A stretch of 47,277 nucleotides of DNA from Draconibacterium orientale (lineage in GTDB: Bacteria; Bacteroidota; Bacteroidia; Bacteroidales; UBA12170), in contig DYSN01000017.1 of NCBI GenBank assembly GCA_020718205.1, positions 1-47,277 of the forward strand, written 5' to 3'. The first letter of the stretch is position 1. The number at the start of each line of letters is the position of its first letter. Position numbers and translations under genes: made by a program. Below the pieces are notes generated by a model. It worked only from the letters and a program-made list of their open reading frames with translations, was not told where the DNA came from and searched no databases. Shown one piece after another: positions 28,481 to 37,108 of the stretch.

Positions 28481-29566
28481 TTATCCTCCAATTATTTTTT
28501 GCTCCAGCGCAGTTAATACTTCTTCGGGTGAATGAATCACGCCACCATAGCGACCAAAATGAACTGCTTTTGACCGGCCTTCAATAGAAAGCTGAACATC
28601 TTCTATCATTTGACCCGCGCTCATTTCAACGGCTAAAAATCCTTTTACTCTTCCTGCCAGCTCATAAAGGGCTTTTTTGGGGAAAGGGAAAAGCGTAATG
28701 AGACGGAAAATACCGGCTTTTATACCTTTAGCTCTGGCTTGTTCCATAGCTTTTTGAGCAATACGAGCACTGGAACCATAAGCCACGAATATATATTCGG
28801 CATCGTCGCAGTTAATCATCTCGTAGCGAACTTCTTCTTCGCACATTTGAGCGTATTTCGCCTGAAGCTTATGATTGTGTTTTTCTTGTTTATAGGGATC
28901 CAATTCCAGCGAAGTGATGATATTGCGTTCTTTACCGGCAGGACGACCTGTGGTAGCCCAATCGCCATATTTTTCCTTTATTTCCTGGTCGGTTAAACGT
29001 GGAAGCGGATCGGGCATGGAAACTTTCTCCATCATTTGACCAATGATACCATCGGATAAAATAAGAACCGGATTGCGGTATTTGAAAGCCAAACGAAATG
29101 CATCTGCCACAAAATCAGCCATTTCCTGTACAGATGATGGTGCTAAAACCAGCAAGCGGTAATCGCCATGACCGCCACCTTTTGTGGCCTGGAAATAGTC
29201 GGCCTGCGAAGGTTGAATGGTACCAAGGCCTGGTCCACCGCGAACCACATTAACGATAACAGCGGGCAATTCGGCACCTGCGATATAAGAAATTCCTTCC
29301 AGTTTCAGGCTGATGCCGGGGCTTGAGGAAGAAGTCATTACTTTTTTTCCTGCAGCGGCGGCACCATAAACCATATTGATAGCAGCTATTTCGCTTTCTG
29401 CCTGCAACACAACCATCCCTGTACGCTGTTCCGGACGTTCCATCATAAGGTATTCTATCACTTCGGACTGCGGCGTAATGGGGTATCCGAAATAAGCATC
29501 GCAACCCGCTCTGATAGCGGCTTCGGCAATAGCTTCATTTCCCTTCATTAATTTTATTTCAGCCAT
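28481..29566 (-). CDS. korA: 2-oxoacid:ferredoxin oxidoreductase, alpha subunit
   Basis: A 361-residue alpha chain containing the pyrimidine-binding domain (GNEAIAEAAIRAGCDAYFGYPITPQSEVIEYL is split here over 9-40) and the C-terminal transketolase-like domain. The segment TSSSSPGISLKLEGISYIAGAELP is typical of alpha subunits. Length matches the short VorB/KorA form in which alpha is not fused to gamma. Databases often name this subunit VorB in Bacteroidota, so the substrate assignment stays open. It follows korD by 26 nt. Confidence 0.9.
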   Translation of the reverse strand: MAEIKLMKGNEAIAEAAIRAGCDAYFGYPITPQSEVIEYLMMERPEQRTGMVVLQAESEIAAINMVYGAAAAGKKVMTSSSSPGISLKLEGISYIAGAELPAVIVNVVRGGPGLGTIQPSQADYFQATKGGGHGDYRLLVLAPSSVQEMADFVADAFRLAFKYRNPVLILSDGIIGQMMEKVSMPDPLPRLTDQEIKEKYGDWATTGRPAGKERNIITSLELDPYKQEKHNHKLQAKYAQMCEEEVRYEMINCDDAEYIFVAYGSSARIAQKAMEQARAKGIKAGIFRLITLFPFPKKALYELAGRVKGFLAVEMSAGQMIEDVQLSIEGRSKAVHFGRYGGVIHSPEEVLTALEQKIIGG

Positions 29567-29592
29567 ATAAATGTCTTTAATATTGTTTTTTA

Positions 29593-29820
29593 CTATGCTA
29601 CTTTCACTTTATAAACTGTTATAACGCCATCGGGGCAAACCACGGCACAGTTGGCACAGCCTATGCAGGCATCGGGGTTTTCCATATAGGCATAATTATA
29701 TCCTTTCCCGTTAACGTTTTTCGATAACAGTATAACATCGGTGGGACAAGCGGGAATACAAACGCTACAGCCCTTGCATTTTTCCACATCCACCACTATT
29801 GCTCCTTTGATTTTTGCCAT
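29593..29820 (-). CDS. korD: 2[4Fe-4S] ferredoxin subunit (KorD/VorD type)
   Basis: A 75-residue ferredoxin-like subunit with two complete cluster motifs, CKGCSVCIPACP and CIGCANCAVVCP. It passes electrons from the TPP subunit to soluble ferredoxin. It is the first gene of the operon; the 243 nt in front of it hold no clear TAnnTTTG element on this strand but contain a 19-bp palindrome. Confidence 0.92.
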   Translation of the reverse strand: MAKIKGAIVVDVEKCKGCSVCIPACPTDVILLSKNVNGKGYNYAYMENPDACIGCANCAVVCPDGVITVYKVKVA

Positions 29821-29970
29821 CTTTTTCTGATATTAAATTTCATCTTTCGGCGAAATTAGGTAATTTAAACAAGATTCACCGCCGCTGCTGAGCTTGTAAT
29901 AGCGGGCATCTTTAATTTAGAAATATTTTAAATTGAGCCCGTGGCAATCAGGCTAAAAAAGAAATTATAC

Positions 29971-29989
29971 TATATTGATTATCAATATA
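29971..29989. repeat. 19-bp palindrome upstream of korD
   Basis: TATATTGAT and ATCAATATA flank a single T, giving a perfect 19-bp palindrome about 150 nt before korD and 75 nt after the end of the histidine kinase gene. It may be a regulator site. The central spacer of 1 nt does not fit an FNR/CRP box (TTGAT N4 ATCAA). Confidence 0.6.
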
Positions 29990-30063
29990 TTATATAAATA
30001 ATGAACCTAAAAATAGTCTTAGAATTCAGGGCATAAGTAATTTACTGAAATTGAGAAACGAGC

Positions 30064-31587
30064 CTATTCGGTTTTAACGCTTTTGGGCAAAATCAGTGTA
30101 AAGACCGAGCCTTTTCCCAGTTCCGATTTTACCTTTATATCACCACCCATAAAAACGGCAAGTTGTTTGGAAATGGAGAGTCCCAAACCTGCCCCCCCGT
30201 ATTTTCGCTTCGATCCTTCTTCCACTTGCTGGAACATCTGAAAGATGAAATCGATTTTATCGGGAGCTATACCTATTCCTGTGTCTTCTATTTCGATTTC
30301 AACGTGATCCGGATGGTTATTCATTTTGAGAAGTACCTGACCTTTTATGGTGAATTTTAAGGCATTACTAATGAGATTGGTCAGAATTTGCTTAACACGA
30401 TAAACATCGCCACTGGCAAAAACTTCTTTTTCGCTGATTAAATTCCTTAAATCAATGTCCAGCTTATCGAGGATATGTATTTCGTGGGGAAAAATCTCTA
30501 AAACTTCATTCGCTGTTTTCACAATATCAAACTTGTGGTGTTCTATCTGCATTTGCTGAGCTTCGATAAGAGAAATATCGAAGATATCTTCGATAAGATT
30601 CAGCAGGACATTGGAGTTATTGTTGATAATTCGTGAGAATTCGCGGATATCGGATAAATCTTCTTCTTCGAAAATAAGAGTGGCGAATCCAATAATGGCA
30701 TTTAAAGGGGTTCTAAGCTCGTGCGACATGGTGGCCAAAAATGCTGATTTTAACCTGTCGGACTCTTCTGCTTTCTGCTTGGCGAGGAGGAGATCGTTTT
30801 CTGTTTTTCGGTGCTCGGTGACATCTCTGCCTATAACGATTAGATTCTTGCGGCTTCCATCGGCATTGAAAACAGGAATTTTAAAAACATCGAACATAAT
30901 TTGTTCCCCCGCCGGCGTTGGGATGATTTCATCGCCCCGGCTGATTACTTTTTCGTTCCAACATTTTTCGTCGGTTTCCATACAATTTAAGAAGGCTTGC
31001 CTGTAAACTTCGTGGGTAAAAGGGGCTAAATCGGCATCGGTCTTACCTACATAATTAACCCCTTTGAGCTGAAACAAATTTAAATCGGCGGTATTAGCCA
31101 GTAGCCATTTTCCAAATCCATCTTTAAAACAGATAATGTCGGGCATTTGATTAATGAGCTCCATGAAAAGCTTATTCGACTCATTTGCATCCTCCACAAT
31201 GGTTTTTTCCTTGCGTACCGGATCGAAAACAAGAAGAAATTTATTATCGGGAAGTGGTGCTGCTTTTAATTTATAGGTCGCCATCTCGCCCCTTTTCGTT
31301 TTAATTTGCAGTTCGGTACTGTAAGCTTCACTCAGTTGGATGCTGGTGTAAATTGCGCTGTAAGTTTCCTTCGAAACGATTCCAAGTTGCACTATACCTG
31401 GTAAATTTCCGTCAAATTCGGCCAATTGATAACCAAAATGAACAGAAAATAAATCATTAAAGGTGATGATGATACCATCGATTTGTGCAATCAAAATTGC
31501 ATACAATTGGTTAAACCCTTTATAATCACCATAAGAAAGATCAGCTCTTGAACTGTTACCCGAATTTTTTTTACCGAATAGACCCAT
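30064..31587 (-). CDS. PAS-domain sensor histidine kinase
   Basis: A 507-residue cytoplasmic kinase with no transmembrane segment. Domains in order: a PAS-like domain (about 25-125), a second PAS domain with its C-terminal motif (about 135-262, ending VIGRDVTEHRKTE), HisKA with the phosphoacceptor His289 in MSHELRTPLNA, and HATPase_c (about 390-504) with DTGIGI and GGAGLGLSISKQL. There is no receiver domain, and no response regulator gene lies next to it, so the partner is unknown. A TAAATTTG element 17 nt before the ATG probably drives it. Confidence 0.93.
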   Translation of the reverse strand: MGLFGKKNSGNSSRADLSYGDYKGFNQLYAILIAQIDGIIITFNDLFSVHFGYQLAEFDGNLPGIVQLGIVSKETYSAIYTSIQLSEAYSTELQIKTKRGEMATYKLKAAPLPDNKFLLVFDPVRKEKTIVEDANESNKLFMELINQMPDIICFKDGFGKWLLANTADLNLFQLKGVNYVGKTDADLAPFTHEVYRQAFLNCMETDEKCWNEKVISRGDEIIPTPAGEQIMFDVFKIPVFNADGSRKNLIVIGRDVTEHRKTENDLLLAKQKAEESDRLKSAFLATMSHELRTPLNAIIGFATLIFEEEDLSDIREFSRIINNNSNVLLNLIEDIFDISLIEAQQMQIEHHKFDIVKTANEVLEIFPHEIHILDKLDIDLRNLISEKEVFASGDVYRVKQILTNLISNALKFTIKGQVLLKMNNHPDHVEIEIEDTGIGIAPDKIDFIFQMFQQVEEGSKRKYGGAGLGLSISKQLAVFMGGDIKVKSELGKGSVFTLILPKSVKTE

Positions 31588-31603
31588 TTATCTGTTGTTT
31601 CGT

Positions 31604-31611
31604 CAAATTTA
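31604..31611 (-). promoter_or_regulatory. -7 promoter element of the histidine kinase gene
   Basis: The minus strand reads TAAATTTG, matching TAnnTTTG, with the start codon 16 nt downstream. No -33 TTG is seen at the usual distance. Confidence 0.45.
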
Positions 31612-31675
31612 AAAAAAAATAAACAGGTGAAAAGAAAATTTATTATTTTAGTCATCAAACAAAAAACAAAATCTA

Positions 31676-32062
31676 ATGTTACCGCACAGCTTTTATTTGG
31701 CATTTGGCAATCTATTATATGCCATTGCAAAGTCGGATTTGGAAATTCAGGATGAAGAAATTGCTGTTTTTCAACAAATATCTAAGGATGAATTGATTAA
31801 GTTGGCTCACAATCTCGAGGCAGATGATTATGATAAAATACTGACCGATTCGGGGTTTTTAAGTAGTTATGATGCTGAATTTCCAGCCGAAATAGCGCTG
31901 GAGAAATTTATTTTCTATTATGAAAATCACAAATATTTATTCAATAACTGGGTTAAACAATTCTGCATAAATTCGGTGGTAAAGGTTGCAGAAGCCTTTG
32001 AGGGAATCGTGACCGAAGAAAAGCAGCTCATTAACAAATTGAAAGAAGCCTTTGACCATTGA
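31676..32062 (+). CDS. TerB-like (tellurite resistance TerB family) protein
   Basis: A 128-residue all-helical, acidic protein. The first 40 residues (FGNLLYAIAKSDLEIQDEEIAVFQQI) match the TerB/DjlA-type repeat in which the acidic residues after the AKSD segment may bind metal; a second copy of the pattern appears near residues 105-122. Stand-alone TerB proteins have no proven function, and none of the other ter genes is nearby. It diverges from the histidine kinase gene and converges with mfd, with only 4 nt between stops. Confidence 0.65.
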   Translation: MLPHSFYLAFGNLLYAIAKSDLEIQDEEIAVFQQISKDELIKLAHNLEADDYDKILTDSGFLSSYDAEFPAEIALEKFIFYYENHKYLFNNWVKQFCINSVVKVAEAFEGIVTEEKQLINKLKEAFDH

Positions 32063-32066
32063 TTTT

Positions 32067-35000
32067 CTATACCACTGGCTGCATTTTTGATTTTAAGTCT
32101 TCCAGAATTAGAAGTGCCTGTTCTATGGTTCGCACATGACTAAAAATGATGCTCAATTTATCGTTTTTCTCCCGCATTTTGCAGTTTGAATTGGATTGAA
32201 TGATTGAAAGCATCCGGCCAAAATAGTCTGACGAAAAGAACTTACTTTCCTGATTGCTAATAAAATAAGCGTACATAAAGTCGCTTTTCAAGCGAATCAG
32301 CTCAAACCCAAGCTCTTTTCCAATCCACTTGATTCGCATGGATTGTATGAGATTTTCCACTGCTTTGGGCAGCTCCCCAAATCTATCAATCAGCGAAGAC
32401 TGGAATAAGAGTAGCTTTTGCCCGGTATCTATTTGCGACAACTCCTTGTATAATGAAAGTCGTTCGGCAGTGTTTTCTACGTAATCGTCCGGAATTAATG
32501 CATTTAAATCGGTATCGAGTTGGCAATCGTTCACAAAATCCGATGGCTTTTGAACGTGGCCTGTATCCGAATACTCCGCATCCTTGAGCTCCTGCAGGGC
32601 TTCGTCGAGAATTTTTTGATACATTTCGAAGCCAATTTCCGAAATAAATCCCGATTGCTCGGCTCCAAGAATATTTCCTGCTCCACGAATATCGAGGTCG
32701 CGCATGGCGATATTGAACCCGGAACCCAGATTGGAGAATTCTTCTATGGCCTTCAGCCGCTTGCGGGCTTCATCTGTCAAAGCCAGGTCGGGGGGCGCCA
32801 GTAGATAGCAAAAAGCCTTTTTATTGCTACGACCAACGCGTCCTCTCATTTGATGCAACTCGCTCAATCCGTAGTGGTTGGCTTCGTTGATGATGATGGT
32901 ATTCACATTGGGTATATCGAGTCCCGATTCAATGATTTTGGTGGCCAAAAGTACATCGTAATCGCCTTCGATAAAATCGAGCATGGTTTTTTCGAGTTTG
33001 GCTCCATCCATCTGACCATGAGCAATGGCAATTTTTACATCGGGCACAAAGCGATGGATCATGGCTGCTACTTCTTCAATATTCTGAACCCTGTTGTGGA
33101 CAAAAAATACCTGTCCTCTCCTACTCACTTCATAATGAATGGCATCGCGAATAATCTCCTCCGAAAATGCCCTGACTTCGGTGAGCACGGGCTGACGGTT
33201 TGGTGGTGGCGTATTGATTACACTCAAATCGCGGGCTCCCATGAGGGAGAATTGCAATGTTCGCGGGATGGGAGTTGCAGTTAAAGTTAGTGTATCTACA
33301 TTGACTTTGAATTGCTTGAGTTTTTCTTTTATCGAAACTCCAAATTTTTGCTCTTCGTCCACAACCAGCAAGCCCAGGTCTTTGAATTTCACTTCTTTAC
33401 CCACAAGTTTATGGGTTCCAATCAATATATCCACTTTTCCTTGTTCGAGGTCGGCTAAAATGGATGAAATTTTTGCAGCACTTCGAAAACGACTGATATA
33501 CTCCACCCTTGCCGGAAAATCCTTCAACCTTTCGCTGAAAGTTTTAAAATGCTGATAAGCCAAAATAGTGGTTGGAACAAGAACAGCAACCTGTTTGCTG
33601 TCGGTCACTGCTTTGAAAGCAGCCCGAATGGCAATTTCTGTTTTACCAAATCCCACATCTCCACAAATAAGCCTGTCCATGGGATGATCGAGCTCCATAT
33701 CTGCTTTAACTGCCTGAGTGGCTTTGAGTTGGTCTGGGGTATCTTCGTAAATAAAACTGGCTTCCAACTCGTTTTGCAAATAGGTATCAGGGGCAAATCC
33801 AAATCCAGGCTGCATTTTTCGCTCGGCGTAGAGCTTAATTAGCTCCTGTGCAATGTCTTTTACCCTGCTTTTGGTTTTATTTTTCAGGGCTTTCCAGGCT
33901 GGTGACCCAATTTTATTGAGCTGCGGGGGAGTTCCGTCTTTGCCGGAGAATTTCGAAATCCGGTGAAGCGAGTGAATATTTACGTAGAGCAGGTCATCGT
34001 TTTTATAGATGATGCGAATAACTTCCTGCACTTTGCCGTTGTTAACAATTTTCTCCAACCCATCGAACCGGCCGATACCGTGGTCAATATGAGTTACATA
34101 GTCGCCTTTTCTTAAATCGTAAAGCTCTTTGATGGTGATGACTTCTTTTCCGCCAAATCCCTCGCGAAGCCTGAATCGCTGATAACGGTCGAAAATCTGA
34201 TGGTCGGTATAAACCGCAATTTGGTTATCGTTATCAATAAACCCCTGATGCAGACCTATTTGAATGCTATTGTAAATCTGATGGCCGTTTTCGCCAAGCA
34301 AATCTTCGAAAATTTGCTGCAAGCGCAAAAGCTGTTTGTCCGACTCACTGACAATCACCGTTTTAATGCCATGGGCTTTGTTGGTGTTCAAATCGTCGAT
34401 GAGCAGTTCGAAGTGTTTGTTGAAGTTGGGTTGCGGTTGAATATCGAAGGATAAATCGGGGGATTTGTCGGCTTTTTGCTGGGTGAAGACCACATGCATT
34501 CGTTCCATCTCGCTTTTTACTGAATGACCAGTAACAAATAGTTCTTCGGGGTGCAGATGTTTTATTTCCCCCTTTAGGTTTTCGTAGTGTTTCAACGCCG
34601 ATTCGTAGCCCTGATTCAGCTTGTCGAAGATAAAATCTTCCTGGTGCAACCACAAACGCGCTTCGGAAGGCAACATTCCGACAAAGGAGGCTCTTTTCTC
34701 TTTTATTTCCTGACGCTGAAGATTTGGAAGTATTTTAGCAGTTTTCAACGTCTTGATGCTGAGCTGAGTAGCTGGATCGAAAGTTCTGATGGACTCAATC
34801 TGATCGCCAAAAAACTCCAGGCGATAGGGATAATCGAAAGCATAGGAAAACACATCCATCAATCCGCCCCTGAGCGCAAACTGTCCGGGCTCAACCACAA
34901 AGTCGACGCGGGAAAAGCCCAGATGAACGAGTTTTTCGAGCAACTCGTCCTGCTCCATTAATTCTTCTGAGTGGAGTAAGATGGTGTGATCGGTTACATA

Positions 35001-35444
35001 TTTCTTCGATACTATTTTCTCCGAAAGGGCTTCGGGGAAACTAATTACCATTAAATCCTTGGTTCCGGAGGTGAGTCGGGTAATAACTTCGGTTCGCGAG
35101 AGCAGGTTGGCGCTGTCCGGATGATCGGTTTCATAGGGACGTTTATAACCCGAAGGATAGAACATGATTTTTTTGCGGTAGTAATCCACTCCCACATCAT
35201 CCAGAAGGTTTTCAAGGTCGTTGTACAAGTAGGCCGCCGACTCTTTATCTGGCATCACCACCAGGTGAAACCCTTTTTTCTCCATAAAAATCAGCGACAT
35301 GTAGATGGATAATGAGGAGCCTATCAGGCCTTTGAGTCCAATTTGCTGTTTATGGTCGTATAACTGAAAAAACTGTTTTGTTTTATCTGACTGATAACGG
35401 GAGAGTAAATCGCCTAATTTCAATTTGTGTGCTATTTTTGGCAA
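32067..35444 (-). CDS. mfd: Transcription-repair coupling factor
   Basis: A 1125-residue ATP-dependent translocase that removes RNA polymerase stalled at lesions and recruits UvrA. The UvrB-like N-terminal region, the RNA polymerase interaction domain (KGDYVTHIDHGIGRFDGLE), the RecG-like motor with Walker A GDVGFGKTE and the DEEQ box, QMRGRVGRS (motif VI) and the C-terminal TRCF domain are all present. No ATG occurs at the 5' end. The TTG at 35444 lies inside a TATTTTTG promoter-like element, so the true start may be the TTG 21 nt further in (35423). Confidence 0.95.
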   Translation of the reverse strand: MPKIAHKLKLGDLLSRYQSDKTKQFFQLYDHKQQIGLKGLIGSSLSIYMSLIFMEKKGFHLVVMPDKESAAYLYNDLENLLDDVGVDYYRKKIMFYPSGYKRPYETDHPDSANLLSRTEVITRLTSGTKDLMVISFPEALSEKIVSKKYVTDHTILLHSEELMEQDELLEKLVHLGFSRVDFVVEPGQFALRGGLMDVFSYAFDYPYRLEFFGDQIESIRTFDPATQLSIKTLKTAKILPNLQRQEIKEKRASFVGMLPSEARLWLHQEDFIFDKLNQGYESALKHYENLKGEIKHLHPEELFVTGHSVKSEMERMHVVFTQQKADKSPDLSFDIQPQPNFNKHFELLIDDLNTNKAHGIKTVIVSESDKQLLRLQQIFEDLLGENGHQIYNSIQIGLHQGFIDNDNQIAVYTDHQIFDRYQRFRLREGFGGKEVITIKELYDLRKGDYVTHIDHGIGRFDGLEKIVNNGKVQEVIRIIYKNDDLLYVNIHSLHRISKFSGKDGTPPQLNKIGSPAWKALKNKTKSRVKDIAQELIKLYAERKMQPGFGFAPDTYLQNELEASFIYEDTPDQLKATQAVKADMELDHPMDRLICGDVGFGKTEIAIRAAFKAVTDSKQVAVLVPTTILAYQHFKTFSERLKDFPARVEYISRFRSAAKISSILADLEQGKVDILIGTHKLVGKEVKFKDLGLLVVDEEQKFGVSIKEKLKQFKVNVDTLTLTATPIPRTLQFSLMGARDLSVINTPPPNRQPVLTEVRAFSEEIIRDAIHYEVSRRGQVFFVHNRVQNIEEVAAMIHRFVPDVKIAIAHGQMDGAKLEKTMLDFIEGDYDVLLATKIIESGLDIPNVNTIIINEANHYGLSELHQMRGRVGRSNKKAFCYLLAPPDLALTDEARKRLKAIEEFSNLGSGFNIAMRDLDIRGAGNILGAEQSGFISEIGFEMYQKILDEALQELKDAEYSDTGHVQKPSDFVNDCQLDTDLNALIPDDYVENTAERLSLYKELSQIDTGQKLLLFQSSLIDRFGELPKAVENLIQSMRIKWIGKELGFELIRLKSDFMYAYFISNQESKFFSSDYFGRMLSIIQSNSNCKMREKNDKLSIIFSHVRTIEQALLILEDLKSKMQPVV

Positions 35445-35556
35445 AAATAAGAAAGAAATCCGGATGGGGAAATCCGAAAAATCTGTAAAAAAAGTCTCCA
35501 GCGGAAGAACCCTATTTTTATCTTCAGATACCTGATTATCAACAATTCAGCTGCTT

Positions 35557-35697
35557 TCAACTTTCTGCTGTTTTTTTCTCCGCTGAAAAGATTTTTGGTT
35601 TTCTGACAAAACCGCTTCTGTACTCGTTTATCATCTCGGCAAATTTTTGCCTGAACGATCGCATGGATTTGATTTTCCGGTAGGTTTCGTAGTTCAT
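35557..35697 (-). CDS. Small basic protein downstream of dinB (46 aa)
   Basis: An ORF of 46 codons begins 11 nt after the dinB stop on the same strand. The product starts MNYETYRKIKSMRSFRQ and continues with a charged, helix-prone stretch (KFAEMINEYRSGFVRKP), net basic. It is too short for standard ORF calling. Placement tight behind dinB argues for co-transcription and a possible role with the polymerase or the DNA-damage response. I do not recognise the family; coding rests on position and composition. Confidence 0.5.
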   Translation of the reverse strand: MNYETYRKIKSMRSFRQKFAEMINEYRSGFVRKPKIFSAEKKTAES

Positions 35698-35708
35698 AGG
35701 TTCTGAAT

Positions 35709-36905
35709 TTATTCTGTTTCTGTTTCGGTGTCTTCGTCCATGGCCTGATTAAACAGCGAAGATGCCCGTTTTATGGCCTGGCTTCCGAATCTCAGCCGCA
35801 CCTTGTCCATGGCCTGATACAGGCTGATCATCTCGGGGGTATCTTCGAAAAGGTTGAGTTGCTGAACCCCATAAACCAAATCGCTGAGCCGCACGCCCAC
35901 AAGCCTGATAAGCATGCGGCGGTTATAGAGTTTTTCAAACAGCTCGGTGGCTACTTTCATAAGCACATGATCGAACGAGGTATAGGGAATATGTTTTTGC
36001 TGGGTGTTGGTATCGAAGTTGGAATAGCGGATTTTAATGGTGATACAGCCCGTGAGCTTTTGCTTTTTGCGGAGTTGAAAGGCAAGTTTTTCGACCATGG
36101 AGATAATGAGAAGTCTTAAGAAAACCACATCGGTGGTATCTTTTTGGAAAGTTCGTTCGCTGCTGATGCTTTTGCGCTCGCTGTAAGGCTCCACGGGGCT
36201 TAAATCGATGCCATTGGCTTTTCTCCAGATGATGGTTCCGGATTTTCCGAGCACCTGTTCCATCATATCGGGGGGAATACGGCTGAGGGTTTCGATGGTC
36301 GAAACGCCCATGGAGCGGAGAAGGTGGTAGGTTTTTTGGCCAATCATGGGAATTTTGCGGATGGACAAAGGGAACATAAAAGGCTTCACCATTTCGGGAG
36401 TTACCTGAAGCTCGCCATTGGGTTTGGCTTCGCCGGTGGCCATTTTAGCCACTGTTTTGTTCACTGAAAGGCCAAATGAAATGGGCAATCCGGTTTCTTT
36501 AATGATTTGCTGCCTCAGCTCGTGGGTCCATTGGTAGGAGCCAAAAAAACGATCCATTCCGGTAATGTCGAGGTAATGCTCGTCGATGGAAGCTTTCTCG
36601 TAAACCGGAGCTTTATCGGCAATAACATCGGTAACCAACCGCGAGTATTTGCTGTAGTTATCCATGTCGCCCCGAATGATAACAGCGTCTTTACAAAGGC
36701 GCTGAGCCAGCTTCATGGGCATGGCCGAATGAACTCCAAAAGCTCTGGCTTCGTAACTGCAACTGCTCACCACTCCCCTGTCCGACGTTCCGCCAACGAT
36801 TACAGGCAATCCCACCAGCTTGCTGTTCATGAGCCGCTCCACCGAAACAAAAAAGCTGTCGAGGTCGAAATGTGCAATGGTTCTGTTGTGATAATCTGTT
36901 GGCAT
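35709..36905 (-). CDS. dinB: DNA polymerase IV (Y-family)
   Basis: A 398-residue translesion polymerase. The palm residues are present: Asp14 in AHFDLDSFF and Asp108-Glu109 in SIDEHYLDITG, with the steric-gate region FFVSVERL and the YEARAFGV fingers motif. The little-finger domain is complete and is followed by a sliding-clamp motif, QQLNLF (348-353), then a 45-residue acidic tail. It diverges from an S24-type repressor gene, the usual arrangement for damage-induced control. A 46-codon ORF follows closely. Confidence 0.95.
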   Translation of the reverse strand: MPTDYHNRTIAHFDLDSFFVSVERLMNSKLVGLPVIVGGTSDRGVVSSCSYEARAFGVHSAMPMKLAQRLCKDAVIIRGDMDNYSKYSRLVTDVIADKAPVYEKASIDEHYLDITGMDRFFGSYQWTHELRQQIIKETGLPISFGLSVNKTVAKMATGEAKPNGELQVTPEMVKPFMFPLSIRKIPMIGQKTYHLLRSMGVSTIETLSRIPPDMMEQVLGKSGTIIWRKANGIDLSPVEPYSERKSISSERTFQKDTTDVVFLRLLIISMVEKLAFQLRKKQKLTGCITIKIRYSNFDTNTQQKHIPYTSFDHVLMKVATELFEKLYNRRMLIRLVGVRLSDLVYGVQQLNLFEDTPEMISLYQAMDKVRLRFGSQAIKRASSLFNQAMDEDTETETE

Positions 36906-36923
36906 AAAAAGTTTTATAAAAAA

Positions 36924-36954
36924 ATTGCAGCATTCAAAATTTTGTTTAATTTTG
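36924..36954 (+). promoter_or_regulatory. Promoter of the S24 repressor gene
   Basis: ATTG (36924-36927), a 19-nt spacer and TAATTTTG (36947-36954) fit the Bacteroidota promoter. The transcript would start near 36960, leaving a leader of about 150 nt. Confidence 0.6.
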
Positions 36955-36982
36955 ATTATTATTTAATCATTTTTGCGGCTAT

Positions 36983-36999
36983 AATATAATCATTATATT
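36983..36999. promoter_or_regulatory. Candidate operator between dinB and the S24 repressor
   Basis: AATATAAT-C-ATTATATT is a perfect 17-bp palindrome with a 1-nt centre. The core TAATCAT occurs a second time at 36964-36970. Its place between divergent dinB and repressor genes makes it the best candidate binding site of the repressor, although it lies downstream of the proposed repressor promoter. Confidence 0.5.
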
Positions 37000-37108
37000 T
37001 TTAAAGTGGTGAGCCGAAATTGTTAAAAAAAGAGAATTGCAAAATGATTGCGGCAAAATGCGAAACAGCGAACAGAAAATAAAACAAGGATTTTAAATAT
37101 CAGGTATT

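Noticed and set aside
29971-29989. FNR or CRP binding site
   Set aside because: The arms resemble TTGAT/ATCAA, but the spacer is 1 nt instead of 4.
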